From NCBI GenBank assembly GCA_947179485.1, contig OX359245.1:47541067-47605066 (forward strand): DNA of 64,000 nucleotides, written 5' to 3'. The stretch is from Allacma fusca (Eukaryota > Arthropoda > Collembola > Symphypleona > Sminthuridae). The translations under genes were made by a program, and so were the position numbers. The notes under the pieces are model-generated. The model was not told the DNA's origin. It searched no databases and saw only the letters and a list, made by a program, of their open reading frames with translations. Shown here piece by piece: positions 13,026 through 24,320 of the stretch. How positions within the stretch are numbered: position 1 is the first letter of the stretch; the number at the start of each line of letters is the position of its first letter.

Positions 13026-15507
13026 CATTATTGATCCTCTAGCCTAAACTTGGGAGTTTTGCAATGACATATACAAACACATCCAGTATGATGAAAGTTT
13101 TAATGTTGATTTTCCAAAAAATCCATTAACCTAAATCATTTTTATGGTCCACGGTTTAAAAAATCGATAATGACAGGATTTAAAAAAATCTTGCAACAAT
13201 TTTGCAACATTCATTTGCTTTTGAAAGTTGTACTATAGGAGGGATTTTAAAAGAACAATTTGATCAGTATGCTTCAAATTTTGTTAGTGAACAGTACTTA
13301 AAAAGGAATACAGTAATTTCTAACAAAAATAAAGTTTCATTCATAATAAATTTTGGATTTTATAACTTTATTACCTAAGATCTTGCGGTTATAAAATATT
13401 TCAAAACTTGGAGCTTGTATAGTTAATTTTTATAGGCCCAAGTAAAAGTAACGTAAGTAAACTGATTATTCTATTTCAAAATTTTAAAAGCAAAAAATTA
13501 AACGCAAGCTTCGTTGAAACACAAATTTATTGTCTACCATATTGGTTCATGTAATTAAGTTCTTACGGGACAGCTAACCTATTTGTTTGTAACTTCTACT
13601 AAATAAAACACTCAGGGGCGTCCAAGCATGAGTTATTTTTAGTTTTCGTATTTTTAAAACACAATTTTGAGACGACTCGCGGGATTGTTCTAAATTGAAA
13701 AGTGGCTATTTGATTTCAAGCTTTAACAAACGTTTAAAACTTTGACGTTAGATTCTTTAAATAAAATACTAAATCACTAATTTGATAATTCTTTTACCGT
13801 CAATGAACAAGACCTCAAAATCCCAGATCGAATTTATGTTCATATCTGCAAGATTTGTCACGCTAAGATTTTTCAACTAAATTACGAGGGAAATTAAGAC
13901 TTGTGATTTACTTTTTAAGTATTCCTAATGTTTTTTGGAATATCTAATCCCGTGAAATAAAAAGAGTTAGCGGGCTATTATTTGGAATAATTAATAAAGC
14001 AATAAGAGACAATTAACAAATAAAAGTTCGTAATTATTATTCTCCAGTTAAAAATAAAGTTTGTAATTAAACTCGACTATAATATTATTAACCGCAGTCA
14101 ACATCAAATCTTTTCACAATTGAATTTCAAATGTTTAGAAAATCCGACGTGTAATTTTCTAAATACAACTAGTAATAAAATGCTCAGCATTTGCGGAGCA
14201 TTTATGTACTTTTCCAGATTGAAGCATACAAAGAAATTACCAATTGCACTTTGAAATTAAAAATTCGTACTAAAGTGTTTTAATTACAAATAGAAACGGT
14301 TATTGTTGATATTTTGTAAGACTGATCTTAAAGACATGACAATGCCAGGATTGTCATAACGCATAGGGGCTCGCGTCAAATATTACGTTCTTGTTACACT
14401 AACAATTCTTCAGTATACTTTACGAGCGTTGGGACAGTTGAACCATAGTATAATGTAGAGAACTTTAAAAAGCCGCGCAGCCCTGTCGGGAATTTTTGGA
14501 ACTAATTGTGGATCTGGGTCCTTTTAGAGTATCTAACATGCAAAGTCACCATTAAATTTGAACATAGTAAGTTAGAATTTATTTCTTGTGTAATGGGTTT
14601 GGACATGTGTCGGATTTTCTTAAATCTCCCTGGAAGACCATTTCTGAATTGGCTTGTTGAGTTTCATGTCATTGCGGGAAGGTCCTTAACAATTTCAAAA
14701 ATCCCTGCTGAAAAAAATTTCAACGATTTTCAGAATCCCTGTTGGCAAAAAAAGTTTCCCTACAAGGCCTCAAATCAATGCCAAATAAGGTAAACCAATC
14801 TAAAAATCCCTGTTCACAATTGACTTTGGGAAATAAACGTTTTCAGGAACGCTGTAGTAACTACAATCCATTAAGATTTCCAAAATTGTGTATAAATTAA
14901 ACCTAAGTATCTGTAGGACTTTGCGTATTTATAGTGGAAAAATATTTTGCACAGGGTGGAGATTCAGCAATTTTGTATTAGTTTCCGATTTTTGCTCCGA
15001 TTTGTTCAGGATTTAAAAAATTCATGATTAAAAATCGTATCAAATAATTGGCCAACAAAACTTTGTTTTTCTTCACTTTACCCCAATAAGGGGTATCAAT
15101 TTTCAATTGAGGTTCCGGGTATTTTCAGACTGTTTCAGAAAGTTAATTGTAAGTGCCGTGGTTAAAATATTTGAAGAAGCGTCAAACCCCAAATGTCTAC
15201 TTGTATGTAACACTTATATTTCAAAAGCTAAGCTACTAATTGTAAGTGGAACTTATTCTTATCAATATAATATTATTCCCCACTCTTAATAATAGCAACC
15301 CCAAGAAAAGACAAAATCTCCTTGCAGAATTATAGTATTGAGGGATAAAAATTCATAGTGGGTTACACACAGAAAAGGGCGGAAATATTTGTACCCCTTA
15401 AGATATTCTTCCTAGGGGATCTCTTAGAGCGAGTACACTAAAATCCAAAAATAGTTCGTATCCGCTGAACCAAACTCGTGTACGATCAAACAAAAAATAA
15501 AAGAAGC
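13026..15507. repeat. Repeat modules F and C; no gene
   Basis: Module F box variant AGGGGCGTCCAAGC lies near 13615, followed by a segment (GGGATTGTTCTAAA) also seen at 55,790. Module C spans about 14360-15290, paralogous to the tandem pair at 31.3-32.6 kb. A CCCTGTTGGC/CCTGGAAG segment at about 14630-14820 interrupts it and resembles the core at 8.1 kb. The 95-codon ORF at 14506 is not shared with the paralogues. Confidence 0.5.
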
Positions 15508-15512
15508 AAAAA
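15508..15512 (-). terminator. Pol III terminator of tRNA-Met
   Basis: A run of five T on the minus strand begins 4 bases downstream of the tRNA discriminator base. That is the normal RNA polymerase III stop signal. Confidence 0.8.
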
Positions 15513-15515
15513 TAC

Positions 15516-15588
15516 TGCCCCGAGTGAGGCTCGAACTCACGACCTTCAGATTATGAGACTGACGCGCTGCCAACTGCGCCATCGAGGC
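15516..15588 (-). tRNA. tRNA-Met (CAT), elongator
   Basis: A 73-nt tRNA that folds completely: 7-bp acceptor stem (one U-G pair), D stem GCGC/GCGC, anticodon stem TCAGT/TCTGA around the loop CTCATAA, 5-nt variable region AGGTC, T stem GTGAG/CTCAC with loop TTCGAGC, and discriminator A. The A box (TGGCGCAGTTGGCA) and B box (GAGTTCGAGCC) are intact and a T5 terminator follows, so it looks transcribable. The D arm and acceptor fit an elongator, not an initiator. It has no intron. It lies alone in repeat DNA with no tRNA neighbours. The ORF reading through this locus on the + strand is a shadow. Confidence 0.97.
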
Positions 15589-16217
15589 TTAGCTGGGAAG
15601 TGTAGTCTATTTTCTCGGAAATTTGCCAGGATTGACAATGTTTACCGTTGCATTTTCTAAACCAACTCTTTTGTAGGAAAGCTGTGTGAACTGTGTTGTT
15701 TCTAACTGCCTGCATCATATGCGTAATTTATTGTAAATATAATTAAATAATAAGTCTTTAATTTTGAGTTAATAGATTTTTTTAATTATCGTAATTTACT
15801 TTACATTCTAAGACATTCTTCGTTTTTTTAACACACTTTTCGTTTTTCTGGACTACTTGGAGACGAAATGTTATTGAACTCTGTACTGACAAAAAATGCA
15901 AACTTTTCAAAATAAATGTTAATTTTCAAAATGGGTTTGAATTTACAAAACGAGTTTGTTGTGAAAAAGACCAATCGGTCTGGAATGGTGTCCTTGCAGG
16001 AGAAAAGTTTGCTGCGGCTAACATTATTAATAGTATGCAGACATCTAAACTCACTGAATATTTTAAACTCAATGAAGCTTAGCGTACCTCATAATTTTCC
16101 GTATTCTGTACAAAACAAATTATTTTATAAATATATTTAGTTAGTTAGCAGTGGATTCTCTATATAGTGACACGAATTTGCTACTCTCTTGGAAAACACT
16201 ATATAGGAAATTCAATG
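15589..16217. repeat. End of module H joined to module A; no gene
   Basis: 15690-15735 is the terminal part of module H and holds an unoccupied site CATCATATGCG (TA at 15718-15719) for the MITE inserted at 47139. About 15850-15990 is the start of another module A copy. This H-then-A junction shows that the modules can follow one another in a cycle. Confidence 0.5.
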
Positions 16218-17796
16218 TAAGCATGAGATCGGTTCGGATAAAACACAAATCCGAACCGTAACCGAACCGAACCGAAGTTTTCGGTTAATTTTTTGTCAAA
16301 ATCCGAACCGAACCGTTTTGTTCGGATAAAAAAATTCTCCTATCCGGAACCGAACCGCCATACATCGGTTCGGATGATTTTCATAACCGAACCGTTTGTC
16401 GGTTATCCGAATAACCGAAACAATATTGCACATTTTACCAGTGAAAACTTCATTCGAAATAGATACATATTTATTAGAACCTTTTCTGAAAATCTTTGTT
16501 TAAAAAAAATTTCATTCAATATTAAAACAATTATTACTAATTTTTATCAAATTCGACCTATTATTTAACTTCAAATGACAACTAAAAACCTATGGACCAA
16601 ATCTCCAGTAAGACCAAATGGTCCCAAACCTTACTTTTCATCGTTTGCTCATTGCTCCCGGTAGTTTGTGTCCTTGCTTGGGCTTCGGGCGGGTACGGGT
16701 AAAATTTATTACTCTTGACGGGTTAGGGGCGGGTACGGTCTTTTCAATGCGGTTAAAAAAGACCGTGAAAGCCCGTAAAAGCCCGTAAAAAAATTGATGT
16801 GTGGCGCATGCTGGATCAGGGGTTGTAAAAGTACATAACTTGAATACATGGAACAATTTTCAAACGTTTGTAATTTTACCTTTAAAACAATGCCTTGACA
16901 TTCAATGTCAACGAATTAAATTACAGGAAATAGTCGGAAGATTGCAAGTTTTAAAAACACTTAAACAGATACTAGTTGAACATAGGTGTCTATAAATTAT
17001 GCGAAGTGCAATGAGTGCAGGGATATTTTAGCAGGCAATCGCGCCAAGGAGGGACATCAACTCTGGCCAAACATAAATGTAAGAATTCTGCAGTGGAAGT
17101 AACCCCAACCCTTACCAATTTCATTCCAACAAAGGCGAAAATGAAAAATTAAATAAGAAAATTGTTCTGGGTCTATAGGTATGAATTTACAGGCTGGACT
17201 GGTATTAGCGGCCGGACTACGGGCTTTTTTAAATTTTACGGGCCGGGCCGGGCTTTATTGTTGAACTTTAATTTCGGGCCGGGCGGGCACGGGTAAACAT
17301 TTACGGGTCGCGGACGGGTACGGGCCTAAAATATCCCACGGGGTGATGCTCTAGTATTAATGCAGTTATTTAATTTAAGCTAAAAATTATGTAATGCTGT
17401 TTGAAATAATTGCGATGTGGTGAACAAATGTATGCGTACTCGTGGGCCATGCGTTGTGCTTTCTAAATATATTGCAGATACATAATGAAACAATCGTTTG
17501 TCTCGAGAAATTCATACTACAGCTGTTCTCGATTACGATTTCCTAAAACTTTTAGGAGCGAAATTCAAAATCGGTTATCCGTCGGTTTAACCGAGCGGTT
17601 ACATTTACTTAATCCGAACCGATCGGATAAATTCATATTTAAAACCGAACCGATCCGAAACCGATATCCGGTTAGGTATTGACGTATCCGAACCATTCGG
17701 TTATTTCAATTCGGTTACGACTTTTCTAACCGAACCGTCGGTTTCGGTTAACCGATGGTCGGATAACCGCGTTAAACCGAACCGATCTCATGCTTA
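16218..17796. mobile_element. hAT-like element with AACCGAACCG arrays
   Basis: A perfect 8-bp duplication ATTCAATG (16210-16217, 17797-17804) flanks inverted termini TAAGCATGAGATCGGTTCGG. Arrays of CCGAACCG/CGGATAA words occupy both ends (16228-16420 and 17570-17790) and are continuous with the terminal repeats. The middle is AT-rich at both shoulders and contains a separate GC-rich segment (16655-17345). No transposase ORF. Confidence 0.85.
16655..17345. mobile_element. Nested GC-rich element with GGGCGGGTACGGG words
   Basis: CGGGCGGGTACGGGTAAAA words appear at both ends of this segment (16688-16770, 17215-17340) inside the larger AACCG element, in contrast to its AT-rich shoulders. A likely right end is GTGGGATATTTTAGG read in reverse, but I could not pair it with a left end or find a clean 8-bp duplication, so the borders are approximate. 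Confidence 0.45.
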
Positions 17797-17804
17797 ATTC
17801 AATG

Positions 17805-18352
17805 TATTCAACTTTGAAATCAATTTAAATGAAATTGCAATAAATTAAGCTTATGCTGCAGACAGTTAAAAACACACCGGGTCTCGCACATTTCCTGCCC
17901 AAGAGATGATGTTGATTTAGAAAATTAGAAACGCTTGGTATATTTAAGGCTTCGCTTTCACGCCACATAACTATTTCTTGCTTGACGGTTACGTAGCTGG
18001 TTGAGGTTATACCGCGTATCTGTAACTTATTGGATTCTAGCCTCAAGAATAGAAGACGTTCTTTTGATGTTGACTTGCAATTCTTTCTGAACGCAAAACA
18101 ATTACAAAACACTCGCGTACATTTCGGAATACAGTTTTAAAACGGGTGATTAAACAAACTTTGAAGTAATTTTAAATTTGGAGTGACTTCCATCTGGATT
18201 TTGAGCAAATGAAATTTAAAAGAATTCAATTGGTAAATTATTATGAATTATAAGCTGAGTCACAAGCTGGGATATTTTTCCTTGATACAAAAATTTTTTA
18301 ACATCAGGTATAAAACAGGCATCCTTGGACGAGGAAATAATTTCAGGTCTTA
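17805..18352. repeat. Repeat module H (reverse) and adjoining block
   Basis: Box ACGCCA lies at 17960-17965 within TTTCACGCCACATAACTA. Downstream, 18020-18350 is paralogous to 24,850-25,175, 37,590-37,632 and 42,470-42,720, ending in GGTCTTA where the 3.6-kb transposon is inserted. The 95-codon minus ORF covers repeat sequence only. Confidence 0.6.
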
Positions 18353-18819
18353 CCCACACAGCACACATTCATGGCTTGCTGATGGGCCACCAATGGCGTG
18401 AATGGCACATTCAAGGCCAAGGCCAACCGTCCCCAATTATTGAATGGACCATGCTTGGGAGTCCCTTGCTGGCTATATATGGGTGTGTAACTACTGGGCC
18501 ATCAAACCATATGTCAAGGCCTGTCAACAATATTTGGCCGTTCTTGGCCCACTGTAGGCAATGGGAAGGCTATATTGAGCATGCGCGTTAAATCAGTTGT
18601 GCCACATTATACTGTCTCTGAATTAATTTCATATCATGGAATTTCAGTAATGGCGGATCAGTACTGTGTACTAGTATTTTCAGCTCTATTTTAATTTTGA
18701 AATTCGAACGGTCATTCAAAATTATTAAGTGCACTGTAGTGAAACCAGAAGCTGGTTAAGTTTAGTGCAATAAAGTGAATTTAAGCCAAAAAGTTAGATT
18801 TGTATCTTTACAGAAACAA

Positions 18820-20883
18820 ATGTACGCGATTGTTAAGTTTCTTAAAGTAGAGGATAAAGGACTCGAGATAGGATTCGTGATACAAACAAATGTTTGTGGC
18901 CTAAATGTAATAGCCCATCATTAAGTAATTGGATTATGAAATTCAAATCCCCTGGAGAAGACTGGACATGCCATGACGTTGAAGTTCGAGAGTCTGGCAT
19001 TGGCAAGCATAACATATAAGCCTCTTCGCACCTTTTAAAGAGTTCTCTATTAATTAAATTAATAAATTCTAAATTAAATTTTCCACAAAGTGATTGTGAC
19101 GCCATCTCAGACGCCTGGATGAAGGAAAGGAGATACTGGACACTGATTTTGAACCAAGAAAATAGGCGAAGTCGGAAATGGAAGGAATTTCCACACTTCG
19201 TGCTAGCAAATAAAACTCAAATTCGGAAGGAACTGCCGTCTCCAGAAGCTGATTCAAATTATTCCAGCAGTTCCAGCAATCCCGTTGACAGTGACTCTGA
19301 AATTTCTGTCACTATCCCAGAGGGGAACTTATCATTCAGTAAGAATCAAGGCAGTTATGTATATAATTACATTTACCATGATTACTCAGTATTATTTTTT
19401 TAAATTTCTGGTAGTGTAAAACGCTAGTTGATTATTTTCTTGGGTATAAATCAAGGATGGGAATCGGTATCGGAATCGAAATTATATTCGAAAATAGACG
19501 ATTTTAATTCATATTGGAATTCCAAATCATTCCCGGGAAGTATTTTAATTCAAAATCCGAATACCAAATTCCGATTTCAAAACGGTTTTTGAATGCGTTT
19601 TGAATTAAAATACTTCCTGGGAATTATTTGGAATTCTAATATGAATTAAAATCCTCCAATTGTCGATTATAATTCCGATTCCGATACCGATTCCCCTCCT
19701 TGGTATAAATACATATTCTATAGATCGACCTACCGAAATTAAGGCCGTGGATTCGTCTTTGCCAAATCCTGCAGCACCAGAGCAAAATTTACTGGACGTG
19801 CAAACAACAGATCCAACTCAATTGCAAGAACAACGTCGTAAGCATTTAATCATGATTATTAAACGTTAATAATTATTAATAATCAACTCAATTATACACG
19901 TTTATTATATAAAACAATTTTGTATTTTAATCGCCATTATCTGTATATTTTAGGATTCCAGGAAATTGTCTTGAAAAAACTAGCTTCAATTTAAATATCA
20001 TTGAACGAAGTCAAATGTTTGCTTGCTGGACAGTGTTTTTTGCATCAACAACCTGACAACCCCCTAAAAAAGCCCCTAACAACTCAAGCTGAGTATTTAG
20101 ATTTGTGTAGAAAATTAAATCATGTGGAATGCCAGGAAAAACCAAGGCTTGTAAAAGACAAATACTTAGTTCATTTTAAATTCTTGCCGCTAACTGTGAT
20201 AAACAAGAGCCACTAATAATTTTGTACTTTTTCTTTCTTAAACAAGCAGATTCAAATTTTGAGCTTGCTGGGAGGAGATAACGTCGAAATTGCTACCCGA
20301 CGAGCATTATCACGTGTTATTGGGGATCAAATTGCCAAAGTGATCAACTTCATAGGGAAGAACAATAATATTTCCTTCCGGGAAAGTCCGGTTTCCTCAC
20401 TAATAAAAAGTTAGTATAGTCCTTCGGAATTTTGCGACCTGAACTGTTTCATAAAAATAAATCACTTTGAGTTATCACACGAGTTATCAATCAATTGTCA
20501 ATGTCAAGTTCTCAGAAGGAATCTCAGAGTTTTTACAAAACCGTTTCGAGCAAATTCGTTTCAAGGTTTTTTAAAATTTATATAAAAAGTATTTCAATAC
20601 CCTTATTTATACTTGCAATTCAGCGCGCTAGGAATAAATACTTCACTTTCTCTCTATATTTGCATGTGTGATTCGATTAGCTGAATGAAAGTCATTCAAT
20701 TTTTGAAGAACTTAATTTTCTGATTGTTTAGAGAGTATTCGAAAAAATCCATTATTTCGTGACGCTTTGGAATCAACAATTGAAAAAGTTACCAAGAACT
20801 GGCTTCTTGGTTCCGGCGATCGTGGACGTGGACGTGAAATCAGACGGGAAGTGGCTAAAAACAAAAATAAAGTGCGAAACTGA
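18820..20883 (+). pseudogene. DUF4806-type gene, spliced, disrupted
   Basis: I recognise the DUF4806 family pattern, common in insects and of unknown function. The start ATG at 18820 opens MYAIVKFLKVEDKGLE, and after a frame change the WP.../DW segment (CLWPKCNS, GEDWTCHDVEVRE) follows. An acidic/serine-rich linker is at about 19119-19340. Later exons have clean splice sites: about 19724-19837 (donor GTAAGC), 19954-20150, 20250-20409 (LLGGDNVEIATRRALSRVI, the family core) and 20732-20883 (IRKNPLFRDALESTIEKV), ending in TGA at 20881. Damage: a frame change near 18870, at least one more near 19150, and an in-frame TAA at 19992-19994. Its position inside TIRs shows it moved as transposon cargo or as an element-encoded protein. 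Early exon borders are uncertain. Confidence 0.7.
19452..19702. mobile_element. 251-bp hAT-like MITE with CGATTCCGATACC words
   Basis: A perfect 8-bp duplication GTATAAAT (19444-19451, 19703-19710) flanks termini CAAGGATGGGAATCGGTATC and the inverse of CAAGGAGGGGAATCGGTATC. Nearly the whole element is an inverted repeat of about 100-bp arms with GGAATTC and ATTTTAATTCATAT words. It sits in an intron of the DUF4806-type pseudogene, so it arrived after the 3.6-kb transposon. Confidence 0.85.
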
Positions 20884-20885
20884 GA

Positions 20886-21610
20886 ATGCAGTCATCGAGA
20901 ACGGAGAGACGGAGAACGGAGAAGTCAGTTAAAGAAGAACTCAACTTTATTAGAAATGTTAGTGCCGGTAGTAATGACATATCTTGTGAAACTCCAACAA
21001 GCGTGTCCTTGTTTGCTAATTCCAAATGTTTGAATATACGAAATGTAGATTTAAGTTGTTCCAGTCTCAGTACTATTAACTCTGTAGACAGTAGTAACTC
21101 TGGATTTGATGACCTGGGCTCAATTGATAGCGAAATTTCCAGCGATTTCAAATATGATGGGGAGAATCCGGATGACAATTTTTTACCAAAATTTAAAGAT
21201 TGGGCTTTAAGCAATAACATGACACATGTCGTCTTTAGCACGTCTTTATATTTATTTACCGAGGAAAATAATTTGAAAATACTAACTGTAAATTTTATTT
21301 ATAAAAACCAAGTTATTAGCTCTCGCGATGGAGACAACTGTTTCGCTACAACTTGTAAAAATGTAATTATTATTACGGAAATATCAGTTAAGGGCAAGAA
21401 TAGTTTTAAATTAAATATAAAAAGATTCTCTCACATAGAGGTCTTCAGCATTATGCATTTGATAGCAACAAACTTTCATTTTTTTACTGTAATGTTAACG
21501 ATGTGTCTTGTGAAGAATATTGTGACAGTTTAGATATTTTACAACAAAAGTTTGTTTTGCTAAAAACATGTACACAATATTTTTGTATTCCATATACTAA
21601 GCCTTTCTAA
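20886..21610 (+). pseudogene. Second element ORF, transposase-like N- and C-terminal pieces
   Basis: An ATG lies two bases after the TGA of the DUF4806-type gene. The N-terminal part is basic (RTERRRTEKSVKEEL), then serine/aspartate-rich, then LPKFKDWALSNNMTHVVFST. That layout resembles the N-terminus of a large uncharacterised transposase-like family of animals (a W-A-x-x-N-x-x-x-H segment before the main domain). From about 21330 the sequence resembles the C-terminal tail of such proteins (DGDNCF...), and after a frame change near 21435 it continues with SFFYCNVNDVS...FVLLKTCTQYFCIPYTKPF to a TAA at 21608-21610. The middle expected of a full protein is missing, so this is a deletion derivative. 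The family assignment rests on pattern memory. Confidence 0.45.
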
Positions 21611-21643
21611 TTAATGATGATTTGACTTATTATTGTTATTTGC

Positions 21644-21649
21644 AATAAA
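21644..21649 (+). promoter_or_regulatory. Polyadenylation signal of the transposon transcript
   Basis: AATAAA lies 33 bases after the last stop codon (21608-21610) and upstream of the right terminal repeat, where the element's transcript would be expected to end. Confidence 0.5.
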
Positions 21650-21933
21650 TAACCCTCAATATATAGTAATAATTCTTTCATCGGTGTGAATTTTCTTTCA
21701 AATTTAGCATACACATCAAAGAGGGCACCTCAAATGTATAAATTTGCCAGTACTGGCAACATCAGTGGTCTCGGTTGGCCCCACCAAAATTCTATTTGAA
21801 GGCCAGCAATGGCCCGGTTTGATGGGTCCATGTACGGCACCAGCGGCCAAAGTAGTGTACTGGGCCGAGGCAAAGAAGTATGGCCAGCCATTAATGGCCC
21901 TTCAGGCAGCCATGAATGTGTGCTGTGTGGGTA

Positions 21934-24320
21934 TCCCTCCCTGCTTAATCCCCTGAATAATAGTTGCCACCAATTAAACCATATAAGCGAGTAACCCGCA
22001 AAATTTTTGAAGCCCCAATTTTCCAGGAAATTATTTTTTAGTAGTTTGTTTCATTAGCCAGTTTTTGTGGTCCCGGCGGTCAGTAACGAAACAAAGTCAG
22101 ATGTTTCACAGATGATTTGACACATTGACTAAATATGTGTCTCATGCTCCTTTAAGATGAAATATGCTATACAAACAAGAACATACATAATTATTGTGTC
22201 CACCTTAAGTCCGTAAAAGGTATATACATATGTCTTACATAATATTTTATTCTCCTTAAGGTTGTAGAAAATTTCATTATTTATTTTTTTAGAATTCACT
22301 CCATCCACCTGGGTCAATATTTGAGCTCAAAAGATCAAGACGTTTTAAGCAATGTTAATGTTTTTCAAAATAATAATTTGATAATTATTTTCAGATACAA
22401 TTTTTTACCTAATTTGTAAAGTATACCATGGATTTTCTAATCTGTTATTACTTACAATTAAGACTCTAAGATAATAAATATGGACATTACCATAAAAATT
22501 CAAAGAAATTTAAGTTCAACAAGAACAAAAGTGAGAAAGATGCAGAATGGCAGAATTTCTATAAATTTTTCATGGACAGTCCGGCGTTCATTAATTTTTT
22601 CCGTGAGTTTAATTTCCAGATAATTCACTGGGAATTCATTTGAGTCTACCCCTATCCACCTACGTGACCAAATTTGGTTGTAAAATCTATAAATACAGTA
22701 AAAGGGAACGGCGTTGAATTTACCATTCAAGCAGTAGGGATTTCTTAATGTCAATCTTCTGTCAAAAGTTTTTTAAGGATTTACAGCTTTCACGCCACCT
22801 CAAATAATTTGACGATTTCACTAATCAGACTAGGTTCAGAGATCTAAAGTACTGGGTTCTTCAAACGAACATAAATAAATGTCTGTATCTAATGAGTGAA
22901 ACGAAACCAAAAAAATTTAAAAGAAATAATATTTTTGTTGAGCATCATACATGACAACTTTTATTTTATTTTATTTTAATTATTTTTAAAATATTTTAGA
23001 AACAAGTGTAGTTTTATGTTACTGGCTTTAGATTTAGATTCCAGCTACGTGACTAAATTCACATGAAAATAATTTGTAAACCGAGATTCATTGGTTGGGT
23101 TCACCATCAAATTAATTGTTTAAAATGCAATAAACAAGAATGAAAATAAGCTAATATTTCCAATGCTCAATAACGGATTAAATTTAAGTTCCCGTTTTAA
23201 ATTCCAGAGACCTCAAGCTTCCTCTACGTAAGACTTTCATTGCAATGTTTTAAAAATGTTCCTATTTTATCATAATTCGTCTGAGACAGTATCTGCAATT
23301 CCTAATTCAATTTTAGACGGATAAAACAGATTTGCTGTAATTTGGGCAATTCAATATTTTTGACGGACTTTCTTGTACATCAGTTGCAGGAAGGAATGTT
23401 TGCTAAAACCTTGCCTCAAAAGGTGAAAAGAGTGGAAAGTTCAAGAAATTCAAGAACATGAATATTTGCTATTCTAAATTTCGAGGCGAATTGGAATAAT
23501 TTACAATTCACATCTTTTTAGTCGATGTATATAAAGGTAATATTCGGACACCATGGAAAATTTAAATGCTACAAAATTTAATGTGGCGTTGAATAAAAAA
23601 TTTACATCTCTACTTTGATTTAAAATAAGCACCTTGATAAAACTATCAAGGCGCTTTAAATGTTTTGCTCAAAAATTGAAAATAAATGTTTAACATTTTA
23701 ATTGACTCATAATATCAGTTATTATCAAATTTTTTCATTCTGCTAAAATTGCATGTTTGGACAAATGAGATAGGATGCGAATAAAGGTTTTCGGCATTGC
23801 TACTCTGTTCACAGCGAAAATATTTTCTACAACTTCGTTTGTCACACACAACAATCGCATAACAAATAATTAGTTATAATTATTGTTGCCTAGACTTTTT
23901 CTAAAATGTAACTTTGAAAACACTTTTCCTTCAACGCCACTGTATTTATTTTCCAGAATCCTCTAGTGTTGCTTTAAATCGAGTGTCAAAGCCGCTGGGA
24001 TGCTATCTGACTACGACATCAAAATGCAAGAAACATGTTTTATCAGTACATCCAACGTCGAGGGGATATTCGATGATACATATATCAGCATCTGTAAGTA
24101 CATTTTATAGCCCAAAATCATCTCAGTTTGCAAGGGATGCCACATTTTGATACCTTATAAAAAATGAACAAATCACAGCCGATTGTCGACAAAACCTTGA
24201 AATTCTGCTTCTATAGAATCCAAAGAAAAATGTTCCTTTAAAAGCCAATGCAGTTTAGGAAAGCAGCAGGAAAATTTGTATTAACATTTAATTTGTAACG
24301 GAACCAATCCTATAAAAATT
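21934..24320. repeat. Reverse modules E and D, first tandem copy
   Basis: Continues the module interrupted at 18352. Box ACGCCA at 22792-22797 (module E) and at about 23933 (CAACGCCACTG, module D), another TGGCGTTGAAT on the + strand near 23583, and the reversed GTTACC segment at about 24170-24315. The stretch is paralogous to 25,180-28,600 (minus the inserted hAT element), so the two form a diverged direct duplication. No gene. Confidence 0.6.

Larger units (their letters stand above)
18353..21931 (+). mobile_element. TA-flanked DNA transposon carrying a DUF4806-type gene
   Basis: A perfect 23-bp inverted terminal repeat (starting CCCACACAGCACACATTCAT) lies at 18353-18375 and 21909-21931, flanked by TA on both sides. 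The repeat continues imperfectly for about 200 bp inward with GGCCAT and ACTGGGCCATCAAACC words at both ends. The paralogous unoccupied sites GGTCTTATCCC at 25171-25179 and 37628-37635 restore exactly one TA, which proves the borders. Inside, on the + strand, are a multi-exon DUF4806-type pseudogene, then a second decayed ORF, then an AATAAA signal. A 251-bp hAT-like MITE is nested in an intron. It looks like an internally deleted member of a two-gene element. I do not recognise the superfamily from the termini; TA would fit Tc1/mariner, and a palindromic TTA/TAA reading cannot be excluded. Confidence 0.85.

Noticed and set aside
15478..15660. 60-codon + strand ORF
   Set aside because: Shadow of the tRNA-Met gene on the opposite strand.
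16655..17345. GGGTACGGG words as telomeric repeats
   Set aside because: Irregular spacing, present on both strands and enclosed in a transposon with 8-bp duplications; does not match any telomere repeat pattern.
20886..21533. 215-codon ORF as an intact gene
   Set aside because: The last part continues better in another frame to 21610 and the middle of the expected protein is missing; annotated as a pseudogene.
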